From Caldimicrobium thiodismutans (lineage in GTDB: Bacteria > Desulfobacterota > Thermodesulfobacteria > Thermodesulfobacteriales > Thermodesulfobacteriaceae), in assembly GCA_002877875.1 (NCBI GenBank), contig PNIE01000086.1:1-8073 (forward strand): DNA of 8,073 nucleotides. Direction: 5' to 3'. A program made the position numbers and the translations under genes. How positions within the stretch are numbered: position 1 is the stretch's first letter; every line of letters starts with the position of its first letter. The notes beneath the pieces were generated by a model. It was not told the origin of the DNA. It searched no databases and saw only the letters and a program-made list of their open reading frames with translations. Of the stretch, positions 1-5,271 are shown piece by piece.

Positions 1-22
1 AATATAGAATTCCTAATACTTT

Positions 23-30
23 TGTATAAT
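23..30 (+). promoter_or_regulatory. Candidate -10 promoter element before the DsrE-like gene
   Basis: A perfect sigma-70-type TATAAT lies at 25-30, directly preceded by TG at 23-24. It stands 29 bases before the ATG at 60, a sensible distance for a short leader. No good -35 can be seen: the hexamer 17 bases upstream (2-7) does not resemble TTGACA, and the window begins there. In AT-rich DNA such a hexamer can occur by chance, so this is a tentative call. Confidence 0.35.
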
Positions 31-47
31 TTTATTTAAATTCTGCC

Positions 48-54
48 AAGGAGG
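48..54 (+). promoter_or_regulatory. Ribosome binding site of the DsrE-like gene
   Basis: AAGGAGG is a full match to the Shine-Dalgarno consensus, with 5 bases between it and the ATG at 60. It fixes that start codon and argues that this small gene is really translated. Confidence 0.8.
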
Positions 55-59
55 ATCCT

Positions 60-395
60 ATGCTGAAGGTGCTTTTTCATGTACCAGATTCTTCTCGTTT
101 CCAAGCTTATTTAAGGCAGGTTAATAATTTGTTGGCTACCATCTCTGATGAGCCCTATGAAATTAGGGTACTTGTTAATTTTGAAGGGATAAGGGTAGTT
201 GAAAATTTTGCTCCTTACGAAGAGATGTTTAAAATGTTAACGGAAAAAGGGGTTAAATTTTTCTTTTGTCAGAACCCCTTTAAAACTTTTGGAATCTCAA
301 CAGAGCTTGTTCCTCCACCCGCTGAAATAATTTCTTCTGGGATAAGAGCCCTTGTTGACTGGCAAAAGGAAGGTTTTGTTTATATAAGACCTTAA
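60..395 (+). CDS. DsrE/DsrF-like small protein
   Basis: A 111-residue soluble protein with the look of the DsrE/DsrF-like fold. It opens with a beta strand (LKVLFHV), followed by a helix containing VNNLL. A second strand (EIRVLVNFEGI) and a helix follow, then a strand KFFFC that ends in the single cysteine, Cys70, followed by QNPFKTFGI. The C-terminus is WQKEGFVYIRP, close to the LQ-x-EGW-x-Y-x-(K/R)-P ending common in small single-domain DsrE-like proteins. In the family, a cysteine at this position can carry persulfide or take part in sulfur relay, but many single-domain members have no assigned reaction. The start is set by the perfect SD at 48-54. It reads in the same direction as mreC, 76 bases upstream of it, and may have its own promoter. 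Fold assignment is fairly confident; a role in sulfur trafficking is inference, and any link to cell shape is unsupported. Confidence 0.75.
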   Translation: MLKVLFHVPDSSRFQAYLRQVNNLLATISDEPYEIRVLVNFEGIRVVENFAPYEEMFKMLTEKGVKFFFCQNPFKTFGISTELVPPPAEIISSGIRALVDWQKEGFVYIRP

Positions 396-413
396 GTTTC
401 TTTTTTAAAGCCC

Positions 414-443
414 TTTTGAGTTAAAATTTTAACCTTCTCAAAA
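414..443. repeat. Inverted repeat with nested 14-bp perfect palindrome upstream of mreC
   Basis: In the 76-base spacer, TTTTGAG (414-420) pairs with CTCAAAA (437-443). Between them lies the perfect palindrome GTTAAAATTTTAAC (420-433). The outer and inner pairings share base 420, so they compete. No T-run follows the stem on either strand, so it does not look like an intrinsic terminator; an operator or simply AT-rich chance symmetry are the alternatives. The rest of the spacer shows only a weak promoter candidate. Confidence 0.45.
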
Positions 444-454
444 AAAGTAGGAAA

Positions 455-460
455 TATGAT
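455..460 (+). promoter_or_regulatory. Weak candidate -10 element for the mre-rod operon
   Basis: TATGAT matches the -10 consensus at five of six bases and ends 11 bases before the mreC ATG at 472. No convincing -35 sits at 16-18 bases; the nearest resemblance, TTAACC at 429-434, is 20 bases away. If real, transcription would start at or very near the mreC start codon and give a leaderless message, which would fit the missing SD there. This is speculative. Confidence 0.25.
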
Positions 461-471
461 AAAATTATTTT

Positions 472-1281
472 ATGCCAAAAAAGTGGGGGCTTTTTCTTTT
501 TATTTTCCTTCTCTTTTTATTAATCTTCCTTATTAAAAGTGACCCCTTTAAGAGTGTCTTTGGATTTTTATGGAAACCCTTTTGGAAAGTTGAAAATACT
601 CTTTCAGAAAAGATTAAAAATTTCTTTTCTAGTTATGTTTTTCTTGTTGGTGTTAAAAGGGAAAATGAAAAACTTAAAGAGGAGAATTTAAGGCTTAAGC
701 AGGAGCTTTCTTATTACATAGAAAGAGAGATTCTTTATCAGAAGCTCGAAAAACTCTACAAAATTAGTCCCCGTTTTCAATATCCCCAGGTTGTAGCCAA
801 AATTATTTACAAGGCAGTGGACCCTTTTTCTGATCAGATCATCATTGATAAGGGATCAAAAGATGGCCTTATGCCACAGATGCCTGTTTTAGCTTTGATA
901 GGAAATGAAGGAGTAGGCCTTGTTGGACAGGTGATAGAGGTTCACAGAAATTGGAGTAGAGTTATCCTTGTTACTGACCCCTCCTTTGCAGCTGATGTTA
1001 AAATTCTTCGCACCCAGGACAGAGGTATTTTAAAGGGAAAGGGCGAAAGATACTGTGCTCTTGAATATCTCCCCCTTTATAGCGAGGCTAAAGCAGGAGA
1101 CATAGTTATAACTTCAGGCCAGGATTTAATTTATCCTGAAGGCATCCTTGTTGGCTCTATCACTAATCTAACAAAGGATTCCCAAGGTTTATTTAAAAAG
1201 GGAGAGGTAAAACCAGTGATTGATCTTTACAATTTAAATTGGGTGGTAGTTTTACTCAAAATTTCAGAGATCCCGATGTAA
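472..1281 (+). CDS. mreC: Rod shape-determining protein MreC
   Basis: MreC is the periplasmic scaffold of the elongasome; it binds PBP2 and, through the membrane complex, couples wall synthesis to MreB. The 269-residue protein has a short basic N-terminus and one membrane segment at about 5-22. A coiled coil of about 56-95 follows (KRENEKLKEENLRLKQEL and onward), then the two-lobed MreC beta domain from about 106 to 263. Recognisable pieces are DKGSKDGL (126-133), GDIVITSG (209-216) and YPEGILVG (221-228), which match the usual D-x-G-x-x-x-G and GD-x-V-x-TSG...P-x-G signatures. Length is typical. No usable SD precedes the ATG: the only AGG is about 20 bases away. The start is chosen because it yields a standard membrane anchor. 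The stop codon abuts the mreD start, so the two are translationally coupled. mreB, the usual upstream partner, is absent here. Confidence 0.95.
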   Translation: MPKKWGLFLFIFLLFLLIFLIKSDPFKSVFGFLWKPFWKVENTLSEKIKNFFSSYVFLVGVKRENEKLKEENLRLKQELSYYIEREILYQKLEKLYKISPRFQYPQVVAKIIYKAVDPFSDQIIIDKGSKDGLMPQMPVLALIGNEGVGLVGQVIEVHRNWSRVILVTDPSFAADVKILRTQDRGILKGKGERYCALEYLPLYSEAKAGDIVITSGQDLIYPEGILVGSITNLTKDSQGLFKKGEVKPVIDLYNLNWVVVLLKISEIPM

Positions 1282-1776
1282 ATGGAAGGAAGGATTCTTC
1301 TCAATAAAATCTTGCCTCTTTTGATAATACTTAGTTTCCTAAAAGGTGTTTTTTCTCAAATAGTACCCTATTTACCCTTTGATCTTTACTCGGCTCTCTC
1401 TCTTTCTCTTATTCCTTTTTTGAGTATTAATTTCTATTCCTTTTTTTCTCTTTTTTTGCTTGCACTTTTAAAAAGTTTAGATACTTCCTATACAACTTTT
1501 ATTTTAATCATATTGTATTTTATTTTTTTTATTAGTTTTCAACATCTCCAAAAAAATTTTAAAACCGAAACTAGTTTATTTCGCTTTCTTTTTTGGGGCA
1601 TTTCCCTTCTTTGCCTACTTTTTGTAGAGATCTATATATTTTTTAATGATCTTTCTCTAACAAGTTTAGATTATTCTTTTTGGATTACTTTTCTTATTAA
1701 AATTATTCTTTATTTTGGTTTAAGTTTTCTTCTTTGCAATTTTTTTTATAACTTTTTCAGAAAGATAATTAAATAA
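1282..1776 (+). CDS. mreD: Rod shape-determining protein MreD
   Basis: MreD is the small polytopic inner-membrane member of the elongasome and works beside MreC. This 164-residue protein is almost entirely hydrophobic. Probable membrane segments lie at about 9-27, 36-64 (possibly two), 70-88, 101-121 and 133-158, with a basic C-terminal end (FFRKIIK). It is very rich in phenylalanine (28 residues) and leucine (35), which makes the coding strand strongly T-rich. MreD sequences diverge greatly and carry few fixed motifs, so the name rests mainly on size, topology and position between mreC and the PBP2 gene. The ATG follows the mreC TAA with no base between, and the region before it has only a weak AGAG, so translation probably depends on ribosomes finishing mreC. 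Confidence 0.85.
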   Translation: MEGRILLNKILPLLIILSFLKGVFSQIVPYLPFDLYSALSLSLIPFLSINFYSFFSLFLLALLKSLDTSYTTFILIILYFIFFISFQHLQKNFKTETSLFRFLFWGISLLCLLFVEIYIFFNDLSLTSLDYSFWITFLIKIILYFGLSFLLCNFFYNFFRKIIK

Positions 1777-1784
1777 ACTAAGCT

Positions 1785-3680
1785 ATGTTTGATAAATGGC
1801 AAAGAAGAGAAACTTTAGATGAGGAGTGGAAAAAAAGATTTCTTATTGGAAAGATTTTACTTATTCTTATTTTAGGCATTCTTTGGTTAAGATTATTTTA
1901 TCTTCAGGTAATTAAACATTCTTATTATTTGAATAAGGCTAAAGCAAGGTCTGTCGTTTCTTATGTTATAAAAGCTCCAAGGGGTGAGATCTTAACCGCA
2001 GACGGAGTAGTTGTGGCTACTAATCGTGCCACTTTTCAGCTTTATATTGACCTTGAAAATCTTGTAAATGAAGAAAATACTCTGAAAAAACTAAGTCTTA
2101 TTCTAAGGGAGGATTACGGATCTTTAAAAGAAAGATTTTATCTTGCTAAGAAGCTTAGTTTTGGAAGGATCCTTTTAAAAAGAAATCTCACCTGGGATGA
2201 AGTAGCTCGGATCTTAGTTAGACAATATTATCTTCCTGGGGTTATTGTGGAAGTTGAAACTGAAAGGTTCTATCCTTATGGTGAGTCCTATTTTCATCTC
2301 TTGGGCTATGTTGCTAGAATTAATAGGGAAGAATATGAAGCTTTTAAAAATTATGGGTATTCCTCTGAGGATTTCATCGGAAAAAAAGGGATTGAGAAAA
2401 TCTATGAAAAATTTTTAAAAGGAGTAAATGGAAGGCTTGAAATAGAAAGGGATGCTTATGGAAGACTTGGAAAGGTGGTAGGGAAGATATATCCAAAAGC
2501 TGGAGAAGATCTCATTTTAACTGTAAGGCATGATCTTCAAATGAGGGCTTATGAACTTTTAAAGGATAAAAGAGGAGCTATAGTAGCTTTGGATCCTAAA
2601 GATGGAGCCCTTTTAGCTTTAGTAAGTATGCCCTCTATTGATCCTAGTAAATTTATAGTAGGCTTTGAGAGTGAGGAATGGAATAGGTATGTCAATGATC
2701 CAGCACGCCCACTCCTTAACAAAGCCATTCAGGCTTATCCTCCAGGTTCTACCTTTAAACCTATAACAGCCCTTGCTGGTTTAGAGGCAGGAATAGTTAA
2801 AGGGCCAAATTGGAGTGTCTTTTGTCCTGGTTATTTTAATTTTGGATCTCACACCTTTCGCTGTTGGGAAAAAAAAGGACATGGAAGCGTAGGGTTGACA
2901 AAGGCTATAGCTCTATCCTGTGATGTTTATTTTTACACTATAGGTTCAAGGATAGATATCGATTTTTTGGCAAAGGTAGCAAGAAAATTTGGTCTGGGAG
3001 AACCAACTGGTCTTGGTTTCCCTGATGAGAAGACTGGTCTTGTACCAGATTCTGCCTGGAAACAGAAAAAATTTAAATCTTCCTGGTATCAAGGAGAAAC
3101 TATTAATATAGCCATTGGCCAAGGATATCTTCTTACCACTCCTCTTCAAATGGCAAGAGCCTATATGGTTTTTGCCAATGGGGGTAATCTTTATAAAGCA
3201 TATGTGGTAAGGGAAATTCGTTCCAAGGAGGGCAAAATTTTATTTAAAGAGAGTCCCACTCTTGAAAAGAGAGTGCCCATACATAGGGATTATTATAATT
3301 GGATTCTTGAAGGGTTGAGGAAGGTAGTTGAAGAAGGGACAGGTAAAGCTGCAAGAGTGCCAGGAATTATAGTTTGGGGAAAAACAGGTACTGCTCAAGT
3401 GGTATCCCTGAAAAAAAAGACGAAAACCACGGAACATCATGCCTGGTTTGTAAGTTTTGCTGGTAACTCTACTCCAGAAATTGTCTCAGCTGTGCTTGTT
3501 GAACATGGAGGAAGTGGAGGAGCAGTGGCTGCTCCTATAGCCGGGGAACTTTATAGAACTTTTTATAAGATACCCTCTTCCCAAAAGGAAATTAAAATTT
3601 TAGAGGAAAGGATAGAAGAAGTTCCTCAAGTTTATGAAGCACCTGAGGAAAGACCTAATGTCGGGAACAACACGTTTTAA
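1785..3680 (+). CDS. mrdA: Penicillin-binding protein 2, elongasome transpeptidase
   Basis: PBP2 cross-links new lateral-wall peptidoglycan and is the partner of RodA. The 631-residue protein has a cytoplasmic start, one membrane anchor at about 20-40, a pedestal/dimerisation region (about 60-235) and a transpeptidase domain (about 260-595). Catalytic motifs are complete: STFK at 322-325 (nucleophile Ser322, Lys325), SCD at 378-380 and KTGT at 533-536. C347, C360, H366 and C379 form a plausible zinc site (see findings). The N-terminal signature, usually RGxIxDRNG, reads RGEILTADG (66-74), so the DR pair is missing. A Glu/Pro-rich tail of about 35 residues follows the domain and overlaps the start of rodA. 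An in-frame TAA lies just upstream of the ATG, which fixes the start, yet no SD is visible; the gap from mreD is 8 bases. FtsI is the alternative, but the mreCD/rodA context decides for PBP2. Confidence 0.96.
   Translation: MFDKWQRRETLDEEWKKRFLIGKILLILILGILWLRLFYLQVIKHSYYLNKAKARSVVSYVIKAPRGEILTADGVVVATNRATFQLYIDLENLVNEENTLKKLSLILREDYGSLKERFYLAKKLSFGRILLKRNLTWDEVARILVRQYYLPGVIVEVETERFYPYGESYFHLLGYVARINREEYEAFKNYGYSSEDFIGKKGIEKIYEKFLKGVNGRLEIERDAYGRLGKVVGKIYPKAGEDLILTVRHDLQMRAYELLKDKRGAIVALDPKDGALLALVSMPSIDPSKFIVGFESEEWNRYVNDPARPLLNKAIQAYPPGSTFKPITALAGLEAGIVKGPNWSVFCPGYFNFGSHTFRCWEKKGHGSVGLTKAIALSCDVYFYTIGSRIDIDFLAKVARKFGLGEPTGLGFPDEKTGLVPDSAWKQKKFKSSWYQGETINIAIGQGYLLTTPLQMARAYMVFANGGNLYKAYVVREIRSKEGKILFKESPTLEKRVPIHRDYYNWILEGLRKVVEEGTGKAARVPGIIVWGKTGTAQVVSLKKKTKTTEHHAWFVSFAGNSTPEIVSAVLVEHGGSGGAVAAPIAGELYRTFYKIPSSQKEIKILEERIEEVPQVYEAPEERPNVGNNTF
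3645..3649 (+). promoter_or_regulatory. Ribosome binding site that selects the rodA start
   Basis: GAGGA lies inside the end of mrdA, 8 bases before the ATG at 3658. The other in-frame ATG, at 3634, has only a loose purine stretch upstream. This site therefore favours the shorter RodA. Confidence 0.6.
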
Positions 3681-4746
3681 GGAATTTATTAAAGAGAATA
3701 TGTGGGTCTTTTTAGTCCTTTTTTGTCTTATTTTGATAAATATTATCAATCAACTCTCTATGGGAGAGACTTCAGGATATTTTTGGAAAAATGTGCTTTG
3801 GCACCTTATAGGGTTAGTCCTTTTTTGCTTATTTGTTATTTTTTTTGATTATCGCAAAGTCCCCCTTGGTTTTGTATGGATAGTTTATTTTTTAATGGTT
3901 CTCTTATTGATAGTGCTTGCCCTTTTTAAAAAGAGATGGCTTGTTATTGGGGCTCTTAGTATTCAGCCTACAGAGTTTTTGAAGATTATCCTACTTTATC
4001 TGTTAAGTCTTTATATCAATAAAAAGAAAGAGTTAAAACTTGAAAATTCTGAGACTATTTTTCTTTTAGGAGTTATCCTGTTACCCTTGATTTTTATCTT
4101 ACCTGTTGACCTTGACTATGCCTTTATTATTGGAACTATATTTTTCTCTTTCTTACTTTTTTTTGGATTTCCTAAAAGACTATTAGTAGGTTTAGTTATT
4201 TTTAGTCTTACCCTTTTTATAATCCTTACGCCTATTATGTGGAATAAATTAAAACCTCACCAGAAAGGAAGGATTTATGGATACCTTGATCCAGAAAAAT
4301 ATTATAAAACCTGGGGATATCAATTGAGTCAATCCCTTATTGCAATAGGTTCCGGTGGAATAAAGGGACAAGGCCTTAAAAAAGGCTGGTCTACAAGACT
4401 TGGTTATCTCCCTGCTAAGAATACTGATCTTGCTTTTTCTGTTTTTGCAGAGGCTTTTGGACTTTTTGGCACAACTATTTTTTTAATTCTTTATGGATAT
4501 CTCCTTTATTGGGGTTTGATGATTTCTATGAAGGCTAAAGATCTTCTTGGTAAAGCTCTCTCTTTGGGAATAGTTCTAATTTTTATGTGGCAAGCTTTTT
4601 TCAATATTGGAGGAGCAAGCGGGCTACTCCCTATGACAAGTATCCCTCAACCCTTTCTTAGTTATGGTGGATCAATAACTATTGCAACCTATTTATTTCT
4701 TTCTATTTTATTTAACATCGCTTTTAAAAAAGTTTTCTTCAAATAG
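3658..4746 (+). CDS. rodA: RodA, SEDS-family peptidoglycan glycosyltransferase
   Basis: RodA polymerises lipid II into glycan strands in the cytoplasmic membrane, in complex with PBP2. From the ATG at 3658 the protein is 362 residues, with about ten membrane segments. SEDS landmarks: RWLVIG and QPTE (from 93 and 103-106, usual QPSE); IAIGSGG (228-234); LPAKNTD with the presumed catalytic Asp257 (counterpart of E. coli Asp262); FLSYGGS at 333-339. Several near-fixed positions differ: PVDLDYA in place of PDLGT, GWS for GTQ, LPAK for LPER, AEAFG for AEELG, and PMTSIPQP for the usual P-x-TG-x-P-L-P. Context makes it RodA, not FtsW. It overlaps mrdA by 23 bases in another frame. An alternative ATG at 3634 adds eight residues but lacks a good SD. 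The gene ends the rod cluster; no clear terminator follows. Confidence 0.93.
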   Translation: MSGTTRFKEFIKENMWVFLVLFCLILINIINQLSMGETSGYFWKNVLWHLIGLVLFCLFVIFFDYRKVPLGFVWIVYFLMVLLLIVLALFKKRWLVIGALSIQPTEFLKIILLYLLSLYINKKKELKLENSETIFLLGVILLPLIFILPVDLDYAFIIGTIFFSFLLFFGFPKRLLVGLVIFSLTLFIILTPIMWNKLKPHQKGRIYGYLDPEKYYKTWGYQLSQSLIAIGSGGIKGQGLKKGWSTRLGYLPAKNTDLAFSVFAEAFGLFGTTIFLILYGYLLYWGLMISMKAKDLLGKALSLGIVLIFMWQAFFNIGGASGLLPMTSIPQPFLSYGGSITIATYLFLSILFNIAFKKVFFK

Positions 4747-4772
4747 CTTTAATTTTTAAACGTATTTATTAC

Positions 4773-4798
4773 TTGACTTTTTGAAAAAAAAATATAAG
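4773..4798 (+). promoter_or_regulatory. Candidate promoter for the atp operon
   Basis: In the 99-base spacer after rodA, TTGACT (4773-4778) resembles a -35 and TATAAG (4793-4798) a -10, each matching five of six bases. The spacer is only 14 bases, which is short for sigma-70; a run of nine A (4784-4792) fills most of it. An alternative -35, TTGAAA at 4781-4786, lacks a good -10 partner. A promoter here is expected because function changes at this point, but its exact position is unsure. Confidence 0.4.
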
Positions 4799-4809
4799 CT
4801 CTCTTATTT

Positions 4810-4828
4810 AAAGATTTTAAAAGATTTT
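4810..4828 (+). repeat. Short tandem repeat in the atp leader
   Basis: AAAGATTTT occurs at 4810-4818 and again at 4820-4828, ten bases apart, just before the ribosome binding site of the b' gene. It could be a small regulatory or translation-enhancing AU-rich leader, or chance in AT-rich DNA. Confidence 0.35.
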
Positions 4829-4831
4829 TTT

Positions 4832-4837
4832 AAGGGG
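4832..4837 (+). promoter_or_regulatory. Ribosome binding site of atpF'
   Basis: AAGGGG stands 8 bases before the ATG at 4846. Variants of the same AAGGGG(G) motif precede atpA (6386-6392) and atpG (7944-7950), so this form of SD with a G in place of the consensus A recurs in the operon. Confidence 0.65.
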
Positions 4838-4845
4838 TCTAAAAG

Positions 4846-5271
4846 ATGCTTAAATTTGATATTACTCTGTTAGTCCAGATTATTGAAGTGCTAATACTTG
4901 CTGTACTTTTAAATAGCCTTTTAATAAAACCTATTATGGCTACTTTGGAAGAAAGAAGGAGGCAGTTTGAGGTTCTTGAGAAGGAAATTGAGGATCTTAT
5001 CAAGCAGGCGGAAGAGGGTATAAAAAATTATCAGGAGGCCTTGAATCAGGCTCGAGTTGAGGGTATGCAAAAAAGAGAAGCCCTTAAAGAGGAGGCAAGA
5101 AGGCTTGAAAGGGAAGAAATTGCTAAAGTTTTGAAAGAGGTTGAGCTTCAAAAGGCTGAATGGGAGAGGGCTTTTAAGGAGGAATTTGCTAAGCTTAGAG
5201 AAGCTATTCTTTCTCAAAAGGAATTCTTTTCTCATCTTATGGTGGAAAAGCTTCTTGGGAGGAAGGTATGA
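4846..5271 (+). CDS. atpF': ATP synthase Fo subunit b' (peripheral stalk)
   Basis: The b' subunit pairs with b to form the peripheral stalk that holds the F1 head still against rotation. The 141-residue protein has one N-terminal membrane segment at about 5-27 (ITLLVQIIEVLILAVLLNSL), then KPI and a long charged helix from about 33 to 130, rich in Glu, Lys, Arg and Ala, suited to a coiled coil. It has no signal-like extension, unlike the b subunit next to it. Length is usual for b' of bacteria with split b genes. The start is set by the SD at 4832-4837. The stop TGA overlaps the next start as ATGA. It is the first gene of the cluster here; no a or c subunit gene lies between it and rodA, so those are presumably elsewhere in the genome. 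b and b' are hard to tell apart by sequence alone; order and length decide. Confidence 0.9.
   Translation: MLKFDITLLVQIIEVLILAVLLNSLLIKPIMATLEERRRQFEVLEKEIEDLIKQAEEGIKNYQEALNQARVEGMQKREALKEEARRLEREEIAKVLKEVELQKAEWERAFKEEFAKLREAILSQKEFFSHLMVEKLLGRKV

Noticed and set aside
60..395. Remnant of mreB
   Set aside because: The protein has no actin-fold nucleotide motifs and is a complete small DsrE-like protein with its own perfect SD.
396..443. Terminator between the DsrE-like gene and mreC
   Set aside because: The inverted repeat is AT-rich and is followed by an A-run on the + strand and by GGGC on the - strand, so it lacks the T-run needed in either direction.
2946..3440. Minus-strand open frames inside mrdA
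   Set aside because: They lie wholly within the PBP2 gene, which has full catalytic motifs on the + strand, have no SD support and give low-complexity, non-family proteins.
4747..4830. Intrinsic terminator after rodA
   Set aside because: The only hairpin found (ATAAG/CTTAT, loop of 4) is five AT-rich base pairs and is not followed directly by a T-run; T-rich stretches here fit base composition.
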